DNA of 64,000 bases from Collinsella sp. AF20-14LB (GTDB lineage Bacteria; Actinomycetota; Coriobacteriia; Coriobacteriales; Coriobacteriaceae): the NCBI RefSeq assembly GCF_003459505.1, contig NZ_QRWD01000007.1, positions 77,904-141,903 on the forward strand. The letters are read 5' to 3'. Below the pieces are notes generated by a model. That model saw nothing but the letters and a program-made list of their open reading frames with translations. It did no database searches and was not told the DNA's origin. How positions within the stretch are numbered: the stretch's first letter is position 1; every line of letters starts with the position of its first letter. The translations under genes and the position numbers were made by a program. Shown here piece after piece: positions 34,449 to 45,530 of this stretch.

Positions 34449-34925
34449 TTATAGATTGTCCAGGTAGTCGTCGGCATCATAGGTAAGGCTGTAGGCTTTA
34501 TTCAGGATGCGCACGAGCTCCTGGGCATCGTGCTCGCCGAGCGCTGAGAGTTGTTTCGAGAGCGATGCCACACTCTCGGCATTTTTTTTCGCCGCGAAAT
34601 CACGGCCTTCCTCGGTGATGCTCACCAGCACACGCCGACGATCGTTTGGATCGGTCCTGCGCTGAACGCAACCCTTGCTCTCGAGTGAATCCAAGATATG
34701 CGACATGCGCGCACGGGAGAATTTCAGCTTCTTGGCAATCTCGGAGGGAATGACATCACCGTCAATACCCGATAGATACTGTAAAACCGGTGCCTCGCCC
34801 ACACTGGCGCCGCCGGCAGCACTCAAGGATCCCTTGGCAAGGGAACGTGAGTACACGATCAGTTTTCGAGCGACGTCATCGTAATCCACTGGGGATATTG
34901 TCCTTTGCAACTCTAGAAGGGCCAT
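34449..34925 (-). CDS. MarR-family transcriptional regulator
   Basis: 158 residues with a winged helix: VLQYLSGIDGDVIPSEIAKKL, FSRARMSHILDSLESKG (recognition helix) and the wing RRTDPNDRRRVLVSITEEG, which is the MarR signature D-x-R. It should act as a dimer, usually repressing in response to small aromatics or stress. ATG 34925 has a weak ribosome site; GTG 34889, with AAAGGA upstream, is a real alternative. It lies next to the GH31 gene and upstream of no obvious transporter, so its target is unknown. Confidence 0.88.
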   Translation of the reverse strand: MALLELQRTISPVDYDDVARKLIVYSRSLAKGSLSAAGGASVGEAPVLQYLSGIDGDVIPSEIAKKLKFSRARMSHILDSLESKGCVQRRTDPNDRRRVLVSITEEGRDFAAKKNAESVASLSKQLSALGEHDAQELVRILNKAYSLTYDADDYLDNL

Positions 34926-34993
34926 AAAACCGTCATTTGCCGTACATTAGTTAACATTCGCAACAATTATTTATGATACCCCAACGCGGAAGT

Positions 34994-35320
34994 CTATTGC
35001 TCGTCCTTCTTGCGTCGCATAAGCTCCTCAACGTCGACACCAGCGGCCTCGAGCATGCGCTCGACATTCTTTTTGGCGTTGGTCGTGCCGACCTTAAGCA
35101 CGATCGAAAGCGGAGTGCCCACCACCAGGCACACGATGCCCACGGGGACACCCCAGCCGGGGCCGCCCTGCATACCCCACATCCCCATCAAAAAGCCAAT
35201 CGCCACGAGCGAATAGCCCAGGCGCAGCCAAACATTGAGCCGCTGAATAGCATCGGACTGCATCTTTGCCTCGCGAATCAAGTCGTCGCGCGAAAGGTCG
35301 TGTCCATGTTTCTCGTGCAT
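34994..35320 (-). CDS. Small two-helix membrane protein, unknown function
   Basis: 108 residues. A His-rich, charged N-terminus (MHEKHGHDLSRDDLIREAKM) leads to two membrane helices (LGYSLVAIGFLMGMWG and VPVGIVCLVVGTPLSIVL) separated by a Gly-rich turn, and a charged C-terminal helix (KKNVERMLEAAGVDVEELMRR). ATG 35320 is chosen for its GAGGAGGACC site. I do not recognise a family. It lies between the PTS operon terminator and marR. Confidence 0.6.
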   Translation of the reverse strand: MHEKHGHDLSRDDLIREAKMQSDAIQRLNVWLRLGYSLVAIGFLMGMWGMQGGPGWGVPVGIVCLVVGTPLSIVLKVGTTNAKKNVERMLEAAGVDVEELMRRKKDEQ

Positions 35321-35462
35321 ATGGTCCTCCTCGTGCAAAGTGTGCATCATGCGCAAGTGCATCGTTTATCGAATACGTCATCTTTCAAGAGCAATATAGC
35401 GGGTGTCGTGTAGGCGATGGAGGTCGCTGGCCATATTGCCCTTGAAGGGCGGCGTAAAATCA

Positions 35463-35494
35463 GAAGGCCGTGCGGTTGAGGCCGCACGGCCTTG
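35463..35494 (-). terminator. Terminator of the mannose-family PTS operon
   Basis: AAGGCCGTGCGG and CCGCACGGCCTT arms with a 6-base loop, then CTGATTTT on the minus strand, 22 bases past the EIID stop. Confidence 0.85.
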
Positions 35495-35515
35495 CAGGGG
35501 GCCAGGGGATGATGA

Positions 35516-36343
35516 CTAGTAGCTCAGCGCCGGATCGAAGAAGCCAATGAGAACGCCCACAAATGCGATCACGACGAGAATCAGCATCATAACGATGGGG
35601 TTGACCTTCTTCTTGGTCATCATGTACCAGCAGAAGATGATGAAGATCATCGGCAGCAGGTGCGGATAGATGCCATCGAGGGTGTCCTGGAACTTACCGC
35701 CGCCGGGCAGCACCAGGTTGGGGCTGCAGGTGATGGAGACCCAGGTGGCGCCCACGGCACCGATGACCATGGTACCGACCATCACGATGGAATCACGCAG
35801 AGCCTTGGCTTTGGGGCCGACGAGGGCCTCGACCGCCTTGCCGCCGAGCTCATAGCCCTGGTTGTAGGCAAAGCGCATGCCAAGGAACATGAGCAGGTTC
35901 CACACGACAATATAGAAGATGGCGCCGAGCGGGGAGCCGCCGGTCGAGAGACCGAGGGCGATACCGAGCAGGATCGGGATCAGGGTACCGACGATCAGCG
36001 AGTCGCCAAGGCCGGCGAGCGGGCCCATGAGGCCGGCGCGGATGCCGTTGATGGCGTCGTCGTCGATGGCCTCGCCGTTTGCGCGAGCCTCCTCGAGGCC
36101 GGCGGTGACGCCGACAATCATGGTGCCGATCTGCGGCTCGGTGTTGAAGAACGCTGAGTAGGTCTGGAGGGCCTGCTTCTGCTCCTCGGGCGTGTCGTAG
36201 AGCTCCTCGACAATCGGAAGCATGGCGCACAGGTAACCGAAGGTCTGCATGTGCTCCTGCGAGAAGCAGGTCAGGTTGCCATAGGACCAGTTACGGAACG
36301 ACTTGGCAAGCGTTTTCTTAGAGAGCTTTTTCTTCTCTGCCAT
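35516..36343 (-). CDS. Mannose-family PTS EIID membrane component
   Basis: 275 residues. WSYGNLTCFSQEHMQTFGYLCAML (seen as NLTCFSQEHMQTFGY) at the start and GLMGPLAGLGDSLIVGTLIPI in the middle are family signatures, with C-terminal helices ending IGFFDPALSY. With EIIC it forms the sugar channel of the mannose/sorbose/fructose PTS family. Start and EIIC stop overlap (TAATG). Last gene of the EIIA-EIIB-EIIC-EIID operon. Confidence 0.94.
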   Translation of the reverse strand: MAEKKKLSKKTLAKSFRNWSYGNLTCFSQEHMQTFGYLCAMLPIVEELYDTPEEQKQALQTYSAFFNTEPQIGTMIVGVTAGLEEARANGEAIDDDAINGIRAGLMGPLAGLGDSLIVGTLIPILLGIALGLSTGGSPLGAIFYIVVWNLLMFLGMRFAYNQGYELGGKAVEALVGPKAKALRDSIVMVGTMVIGAVGATWVSITCSPNLVLPGGGKFQDTLDGIYPHLLPMIFIIFCWYMMTKKKVNPIVMMLILVVIAFVGVLIGFFDPALSY

Positions 36344-37200
36344 TAGATGTCCTCCTCTTCCTCATCATCTGAGCCCGAGGCGATAGCTGCCTTGGGAGCG
36401 TTTGCGAGGTCGATCTTGAGCGAAGCGATCTCATAGTTGATCAGGGCGAAGAAGCAGCCGATGCCGGCAGCGGCAATCAGGTTGCATCCCATGACAGCGG
36501 ACAGGGTGAAGCCGAAGAAGAACGTGAGGAAGTCCGTCGGCTTGGAGATGACCTGCTTGAGCAGGATGGCGATACCGACGGTAGGCAGCAGCGAGCCGAC
36601 GGTGAACAGCGTCTTCATCGCGATGCCGTCCATGGGCATGTAGGTCTTCATGAGGTCGACCATGGCGGTGCCGCCCATGGTGATGATGAACGTCGGGAGG
36701 AACGAGCAGACGATGTGACCAATCCAAGGCAGAACGTTGTTGACCAGGTAGAGCTTGTGGAGATCGCCCTTCTCGAGCCACTTCCACCCCATGCCCTGCC
36801 ACACCAGGTTGATGGTGGCGGTGCCATAGAAGAGCACAGTGCCGAGCGTGCCGACGGCGGCACCGAGGGATGCGGCCATGCCGGCAGCCTCAGCGGAGGC
36901 GGGATCGATGCCCGAGTTCTTGATGGCGAGGATCGCCAGCGGGATGCCGATATAGGACACGGCGCGGACGTCGGCGGAGACGGTTCCGCCAGGGGTCACG
37001 AGAGCGATGTAGACAACCTGGATGGCAGCGCCGACGAGGATGCCCGTCTGCATATCGCCCATGATGATGCCGACGACGAGGCCGGCGACCAGAGGACGAC
37101 CCAGAGTGTAGTTGCCGATCGTCGTGCCGCCCATGCCAGGCAGTGATGCCAGGCAGGCGAACAGGCCGAACAGCGCGGCTTGGAATGCATTGATTGCCAT
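36343..37200 (-). CDS. Mannose-family PTS EIIC membrane component
   Basis: 285 residues, highly hydrophobic. LPGMGGTTIGNYTLGRPLVAGLVVGIIMGD (shown as GNYTLGRPLVAGLVVG) and IQVVYIALVTPGGTVSADV are the ManY-type motifs. The acidic tail ASGSDDEEEEDI is unusual in charge. It works with EIID; sugar specificity cannot be read. Confidence 0.94.
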   Translation of the reverse strand: MAINAFQAALFGLFACLASLPGMGGTTIGNYTLGRPLVAGLVVGIIMGDMQTGILVGAAIQVVYIALVTPGGTVSADVRAVSYIGIPLAILAIKNSGIDPASAEAAGMAASLGAAVGTLGTVLFYGTATINLVWQGMGWKWLEKGDLHKLYLVNNVLPWIGHIVCSFLPTFIITMGGTAMVDLMKTYMPMDGIAMKTLFTVGSLLPTVGIAILLKQVISKPTDFLTFFFGFTLSAVMGCNLIAAAGIGCFFALINYEIASLKIDLANAPKAAIASGSDDEEEEDI

Positions 37201-37272
37201 GCTTTCCCCTTTCTTTATTCCTCAGCCCCTTTCACCAAGGGCTGTAGATACCAAAATGCGGCTGGCGCCTAA

Positions 37273-37761
37273 CTAGAAGCCAAACTGACCGCGGAACTTG
37301 GGCCACTCACCGATGGACTTCTCCTTGATAAGGGCGAACTCGACCGTGTAGCCGGCGTTGGTGAGATCCTCGAGCGCCTGGGCCTCTTCCTGCGTGATCG
37401 ACTGGTTGTTGCCGAGCTTGGTGGTGCCGGGACGATCGTTGCAGGGACCGACGATGATGCGGTCCATGCCGGGCTTAAAGCCAAAATCGACGAGAAGTTC
37501 CTTCATGTCGAGCGGGTTCTTGGTGATCAGGAAGTACTTGGTGTCGGACTTGAGAACCTTCTCGGAGACCTCCTTAAAGTGCTCCTTGGTCCACATGAAC
37601 GTCTTCTTGCCCGAGGCACTCTTGTAGGCCTCCTTGAGCACGGGGTTGGACGCTGCAGCGTCGTTGACGGCGATAAGACCGTCGCAGGGATACTCGAGGG
37701 CCCAACGGGTAACGGTCTGTCCATGGATCATACGGTCGTCAATACGGATGAACGAAATCAT
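37273..37761 (-). CDS. Mannose-family PTS EIIB component
   Basis: 162 residues. The phosphorylated His is H13 in FIRIDDRMIHGQTVTRW, the EIIB (man) signature. NDAAASNPVLKEAYKSA follows. It takes phosphate from EIIA and gives it to the sugar in the EIIC/EIID channel. GGAGA precedes the ATG, and a 79-bp gap separates it from EIIA. Confidence 0.94.
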   Translation of the reverse strand: MISFIRIDDRMIHGQTVTRWALEYPCDGLIAVNDAAASNPVLKEAYKSASGKKTFMWTKEHFKEVSEKVLKSDTKYFLITKNPLDMKELLVDFGFKPGMDRIIVGPCNDRPGTTKLGNNQSITQEEAQALEDLTNAGYTVEFALIKEKSIGEWPKFRGQFGF

Positions 37762-37840
37762 GCGTTCTCCCTTTCTTTATCACCGGGGGTCTTTCCTCTT
37801 AACCCCCGCTCCATCACAAAAATTTGGGCGGATGCGCTGC

Positions 37841-38275
37841 CTAGATGTCGTCGTCCTCGTCATCGGCGTCATCGGTCGGGACAACGAGCTCGGACATACC
37901 GTTCTTGCCCTCCTGCAGCATCATCTGCTTGAGGGAATCCAGGTCCATGGTGGCAAGCCCCATCATGGCGGTCATAGCCATGGGCAGATTCATACCGCCG
38001 AAGGCAATGGTGTGGGCGAGCAGCCCCTTCTCGGCCAGCGTGTTCATGGCATTGGTGAGCGGCGATCCGCCCAGGATGTCACCAAGCAGGACAACCTCGT
38101 CATCGGCGGTAACGGGAGCGAGCATCGCCTTGACGTTCTCGACATACTCGTCAGCGCCCATGCCGTCCACGAGACTCGTCGACAAGATGTTCGGGGCGTC
38201 ATTGCCGAGCATCTTGAGGACACTGTGCAGTCCGGGAGCGAGCGTTCCGTGACTGACCATTACCAGATACCGCAT
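37841..38275 (-). CDS. Mannose-family PTS EIIA component
   Basis: 144 residues. MRYLVMVSHGTLAPGLHSVL has the phosphorylated His at position 9; DDEVVLLGDILGGSPLTNAM is the conserved loop near the active site. The acidic end DDADDEDDDI is notable. ATG 38275 is chosen for GAGGAGACC upstream. First gene of the operon, divergent from the GntR regulator. Confidence 0.92.
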   Translation of the reverse strand: MRYLVMVSHGTLAPGLHSVLKMLGNDAPNILSTSLVDGMGADEYVENVKAMLAPVTADDEVVLLGDILGGSPLTNAMNTLAEKGLLAHTIAFGGMNLPMAMTAMMGLATMDLDSLKQMMLQEGKNGMSELVVPTDDADDEDDDI

Positions 38276-38583
38276 GCGGTCTCCTCTCGACCTGCCGTGT
38301 GTCGCACGGCTTTGCTTTTTGCTGAGATTATTGTTGCGCCGGGGCATGTTCGGTACAAGAAAATATTTGCGAACGGCAACTATTCATCGGTTAACGGTAG
38401 CAACTATTTTTGTGCCTAAATTATTTTTTCTTCTAATTATTTTTAAAATAGCAGGTAGATTGTCTGATAAATGTTTTATGTTCCTTATGCACCATACATA
38501 CCAGCAAGAATCGGGCCTGGCATCTCCGGTTTGCCCCGCAGTGTCAGACCATGTCACGTACGCCCACGACATGGAGGTACCCC
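38276..38583. promoter_or_regulatory. AT-rich divergent control region between the PTS operon and gntR
   Basis: 308 bp, clearly more AT-rich than its surroundings (for example TTATTTTTTCTTCTAATTAT near 38422), as expected for a double promoter. I see no single perfect operator; ACCATACATACCAG near 38489 is the best short symmetrical candidate. GGAGG for gntR is at 38573. Confidence 0.45.
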
Positions 38584-39366
38584 ATGGATATGATCTCGTT
38601 TCTCGCCTCCGAACCCTTCGACCGCAGCGGTGATACGCCGCTCTATGTCCAACTTAAACATCGAATCGCCCTGCTTATCGCCAGCCAGGCGTTCGACACC
38701 AAGACGCCGCTGCCACGCGAGCTCGAAATCTGTGAACGGCTAGAGTTATCGCGCGCGACCGTGCGCCGTTGCTTCCAAGATCTCGTCATCGAGGGGCGCG
38801 TGGTGCGCAAACGTGGGCAGGGCACGTTCATCAAACCCCAAACCTCAGCACCCGGCATCGACCTGGCCCTGAATTTCAGCGCGCGGATGCGCGAAGCGGG
38901 ACGGGTTCCGAGCTCGCAGATTCTCGCCTTTTCAAGCATACCGGCCGTCCGCGGCATCGCCTCTGGGCTCAAAGTGCCCGAAGGGACACCCGTCTGGGAG
39001 ATTCGCCGCCTGCGTCTCGCCAACGACAAACCCATGGAGCTCAACTACGTCTATATCCTCGTGTCACTTTGCCCCGAGCTCACACGCAAAGACGTGGATG
39101 GCTCGCTCTACGCCTACATCGCGGAAAAGACCGGCATCCTGCCCGCAAGCGTCGATGCCGTCTACGAGACGGTCAACCTCGACAAGCATGAGGCGCGCCT
39201 TTTGGGACAGAACACCGGTAAGGCGGCGATGCGCATCGTGCGTTCGACCTACGACAAGACGGGAACCCCGTTCGAGGTAGGCGTGCTCATCAGCTGCGAC
39301 GGTCAGGCAAAGCTACACGTGCACATCGCCGCCGACAAAACAACCTTCACCGCCACAGCCCAATAA
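38584..39366 (+). CDS. GntR/HutC-family regulator with UTRA domain
   Basis: 260 residues. Winged helix at about 15-85: PLYVQLKHRIALLI, ELEICERLELSRATVRRCF, and GRVVRKRGQGTFI. The UTRA effector domain follows (VWEIRRLRLANDKPMELNYVYI, in parts), ending LHVHIAADKTTF. Proteins of this type bind a phosphorylated sugar. Being divergent from the EIIA-EIID operon, it very likely controls it. ATG 38584 follows GGAGGTACCCC. Confidence 0.92.
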   Translation: MDMISFLASEPFDRSGDTPLYVQLKHRIALLIASQAFDTKTPLPRELEICERLELSRATVRRCFQDLVIEGRVVRKRGQGTFIKPQTSAPGIDLALNFSARMREAGRVPSSQILAFSSIPAVRGIASGLKVPEGTPVWEIRRLRLANDKPMELNYVYILVSLCPELTRKDVDGSLYAYIAEKTGILPASVDAVYETVNLDKHEARLLGQNTGKAAMRIVRSTYDKTGTPFEVGVLISCDGQAKLHVHIAADKTTFTATAQ

Positions 39367-39376
39367 ATCCAAAACG

Positions 39377-39425
39377 TGGGCTCCGTCGCTCAGACGAACG
39401 ACGGCGCCCATACTCACTTTCTTTT
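39377..39425 (+). terminator. Terminator after gntR
   Basis: GGGCTCCGTCG and CGACGGCGCCC arms with one mismatch, followed by ACTTTCTTTTT, 11 bases past the gntR stop. Confidence 0.7.
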
Positions 39426-39486
39426 TCAGCCCTAGTCATCGCGCAAAGCCCCTTCGGCAGCACACGGTGCAGCCAAGTCACCGCAG

Positions 39487-39571
39487 GCCGGGGCGGGAGG
39501 CGGACCTTTCTCTCGGAAAACTTCGCGAAGCCCAGTTTCCGAGAGAAAGTGTCCGGCTGCCGCCCCGGCCG
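39487..39571. repeat. Long hairpin with CTTCGCGAAG core, copy 2
   Basis: Outer arms GGCCGGGGCGG / CCGCCCCGGCC, then CGGAC/GTCCG, then CTTTCTCTCGG / CCGAGAGAAAG, then the inner AAAACTTCGCGAAGCCCAGTT segment shared (inverted) with 34261-34305. It sits just beyond the carB stop, so it may also end carB transcripts. Confidence 0.7.
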
Positions 39572-39582
39572 ACCAGGTCACA

Positions 39583-42897
<3,315 letters not shown>

Positions 42898-42898
42898 G

Positions 42899-44338
42899 TT
42901 AGTTCTCCTCGGTCGCAGCGTTCTCGGACTCGGCGAAATTCCAGCCGGCGAGGCGGTCCTTCGCGGTGTCGATGTCCAGGTAGTTCTCCTCGCCGTCCAT
43001 GAGTCGCGTAAAGGCGGTAAAGAGATAGTGGGCATCGGTGGGGCCGGGCGAAGCCTCGGGGTGGTACTGGACCGAGAAACACGGGGCGTCGAGCAGCTGG
43101 ATGCCCTCGGCGGTGCCGTCGTTGAGGTTCACATGTGTCAGGCGAATGCGACCAAAGCGCTCGTTCATCACGACCGGCGCGACGCCGCGACGCACCCAGG
43201 CGCGCAGGTCGCCATCGGCCGCATGCTCGGTTTCGCCGCCGGAAAGCTCCGGAATCAGTTTGCCCAGACTGGGGAACAGCAGGCCAAAGCCGTGGTTTTG
43301 CGCGGTAATCTCCACGCGACGGCTTACCAGGTTCATGACCGGCTGGTTGCCACCGCGGTGACCGAACTTAAGCTTTTCCATCTGGGCGCCGCAGGCCAGG
43401 CTGATCATCTGGTGACCAAGACAAATACCAAAGACCGGCACCTTGCCGATCAGCTGTTGCACCTGCTCATAGGTCTCCACCACGGCGTCGGGGTCGCCGG
43501 GGCCGTTGGATAAAAAGACGCCGTCGGGATTCATGTCGAGCACCTCACTCGCGGGCGTATCCCACGGCACGACGGTAAGGCCGCAGCCGGCGCGGACGAG
43601 GCCCTCCAGAATACCGCGCTTCACACCGCAGTCGTACGCGACCACGTTGTGGCGGGCGGGAGCAGCAGGAGCCAGCGCAAAGTCATGCGTGGCAGGCAGG
43701 TCGGCGGCCACAAACTCGTGAGGCGCGGGGCAACTTACGGTCTTGACCAGGTTCTCGCCTACCAGCGTGGGCGCTGCGGCCAGACGCTCGGCAAGCTCGT
43801 CGACGTCGAAGATCTCGGTCGAGATAATGCCCATCTTGGAGCCGTTGTCGCGCAGGTGGCGCACCAGAGCGCGGGTGTCGACGCCCTCGATAGCGACGAT
43901 GCCGTGAGCGCGCAGGTACTCCGGCACGCTGACGGCCGAGCGCCAGTTAGAAGGCGTGGCGCACATGTCGCGAACGATCATGCCACGCATGGCCGGAGCG
44001 CTCGCAGGGCGCACGGCGCCGCCGGGGAAGGCCGACTGGACATCGGTCTCGTCGATACCGTAGTTGCCGATCTGCGGATAGGTCATGGTTACGATTTGGC
44101 CGGCATAGCTCGGGTCGGTCATGACCTCAAAGTAGCCCTCGAGCGAGGTGTTGAAGCAGACTTCGCCGGTCGCGGTGCCCTCGGCGCCGCATGCGCGTCC
44201 ATAAAAAATGGTCCCATCCTCAAGATACAGGGTGCAGGGACCGCAAGCGCCCTTGCTGGTTTTGGCCAGCATACGCTGGCACAGCTCGCTGGGCGCGATG
44301 GTGCGGGCGGCAGCGCCCGCAATATGGTTGTTCGCCAT
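42899..44338 (-). CDS. carA: Carbamoyl-phosphate synthase small subunit (glutaminase)
   Basis: 479 residues against about 360-390 usual. [16 protein letters not shown] and [21 protein letters not shown] start the N-domain; the glutaminase triad is Cys in [14 protein letters not shown] and His in [14 protein letters not shown]. The extra length is a 35-residue N-terminal extension ([20 protein letters not shown]) and an insertion before the final His motif (about [22 protein letters not shown] in parts), plus a long tail. ATG 44338 follows GAAGGAG. Operon with carB. Confidence 0.95.
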   Translation of the reverse strand: MANNHIAGAAARTIAPSELCQRMLAKTSKGACGPCTLYLEDGTIFYGRACGAEGTATGEVCFNTSLEGYFEVMTDPSYAGQIVTMTYPQIGNYGIDETDVQSAFPGGAVRPASAPAMRGMIVRDMCATPSNWRSAVSVPEYLRAHGIVAIEGVDTRALVRHLRDNGSKMGIISTEIFDVDELAERLAAAPTLVGENLVKTVSCPAPHEFVAADLPATHDFALAPAAPARHNVVAYDCGVKRGILEGLVRAGCGLTVVPWDTPASEVLDMNPDGVFLSNGPGDPDAVVETYEQVQQLIGKVPVFGICLGHQMISLACGAQMEKLKFGHRGGNQPVMNLVSRRVEITAQNHGFGLLFPSLGKLIPELSGGETEHAADGDLRAWVRRGVAPVVMNERFGRIRLTHVNLNDGTAEGIQLLDAPCFSVQYHPEASPGPTDAHYLFTAFTRLMDGEENYLDIDTAKDRLAGWNFAESENAATEEN

Positions 44339-44391
44339 AGTTCTCCTTCCCGGTCTCACAGGACCGGCTTAAAGGTGTGCAGTTAGGCCTC

Positions 44392-44407
44392 GCGGTATTG
44401 TAACCGC
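44392..44407 (-). promoter_or_regulatory. Candidate carAB promoter/operator
   Basis: GCGGT-ATTGTA-ACCGC: a perfect five-base inverted repeat whose spacer is a minus-strand -10-like TACAAT. It is 54 bases upstream of carA. No good -35 is seen. A repressor binding here would block transcription; identity unknown. Confidence 0.4.
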
Positions 44408-44500
44408 AAGCATGCCTCATGGCGTTAATTTCATCGAAATGTTTACGAAATGATAATTATGACTTTCTATGCATAATGATTTTTTAATCCCCGTCCCGGA

Positions 44501-44539
44501 AAAATCATCCCGCGGGGCTTGTGGCTCACGCGGGATGAT
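44501..44539 (-). terminator. Terminator after the gene at 44546
   Basis: Minus-strand ATCATCCCGC and GCGGGATGAT arms followed by TTTTTCC, seven bases after the stop. Confidence 0.88.
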
Positions 44540-44545
44540 GGCGTC

Positions 44546-45511
44546 TTATTTTATCTTGTCCTGCTCCAGCAGTTCGGACGGTGAGCGATCGGGCTTGCCG
44601 CCGCGGAAAATCTCGCGGCCATGCAGACGATACTCCAGGTCACGTTCGGCCTTTTCCTCGTCAATCTTGGTCTGGCTCACCACCGGGTCCTCAATCAACG
44701 ACGACACCGAGTTCACCTGCTTCTGAATGCGCTCGGCGATGGTGTCATCCATACTCACGATGCGCATCTTCCAGTCGATACTCGTAGCGTTGGATGAGCT
44801 CTTGGTCCACACGAACGTCAGGATGGCGCTCTGGTGGCCCTGGGCGGGAAACATGCCAAAGAAGGAATCGTGCTGAATGTTGCTATCCTCGTCGATATAG
44901 GCGTGAACGTTATACACCACGCGGTCGATCTTATCGTTGAGCAACGCGTTGGTCGCAAGCGCCGCGGCCTGAATCTGCCCGTTGGACAGCAGCTCGAGCT
45001 CGTTGGCAGACGATGTGTCCAACACCGTCACCTCGACCGTGCCCGTACGCTCATCGGCTTCATCGACGGTAAAGTCGAGCGGGAACTGCGTAAAGCCGTT
45101 GCCCCACTCAAGGCCGCCCTTCAGCGCCGTCGAAACGGTATCGACCGAAACGCTCTCGGACAGGTTGGCGGTGTTCAGGCGACGCATCACGCCGTAGCCA
45201 ATCTGCATGCCCACGATCAGCACCAAAATACCAATGACCACGGCCATCGCGGTCTTCGTAATGGTATGACTCACCTGCGAACCCGAAGGATCATCCTCGG
45301 ACAGCGGGTCGATATGTTTTGCCTGGCTCGCGCGGTCCTCGCTGCGCAGCTGCGCTAGCGCCGCTTTGTCACCGCGCTTGGCCGCAGCCTCCTTCTCACG
45401 CATGCGCTCGGTTCGCTTTTTGGCAAGCGTGGGATCCAAGACACCGGATGCATCGATTTCGGAGAATAACTCCGTCACTTCTTCCGGAGTCAAAGGGTTC
45501 TTGTCAGCCAT
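44546..45511 (-). CDS. Single-pass membrane protein, unknown function
   Basis: 321 residues. A charged cytoplasmic part (about 1-82, with KKRTERMREKEAAAKRGDK), one membrane helix (AMAVVIGILVLIVGMQIGYG) and an outer domain of about 210 residues rich in beta pattern (FPLDFTVDEADERTG, TVEVTVLDTSSANELELLS, RVVYNVHAYIDEDS). I do not recognise the family. It is downstream of the ABC exporter gene by 19 bases and probably co-transcribed with it. Confidence 0.65.
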   Translation of the reverse strand: MADKNPLTPEEVTELFSEIDASGVLDPTLAKKRTERMREKEAAAKRGDKAALAQLRSEDRASQAKHIDPLSEDDPSGSQVSHTITKTAMAVVIGILVLIVGMQIGYGVMRRLNTANLSESVSVDTVSTALKGGLEWGNGFTQFPLDFTVDEADERTGTVEVTVLDTSSANELELLSNGQIQAAALATNALLNDKIDRVVYNVHAYIDEDSNIQHDSFFGMFPAQGHQSAILTFVWTKSSSNATSIDWKMRIVSMDDTIAERIQKQVNSVSSLIEDPVVSQTKIDEEKAERDLEYRLHGREIFRGGKPDRSPSELLEQDKIK

Positions 45512-45530
45512 AAACTTCCTGTCATATCAA

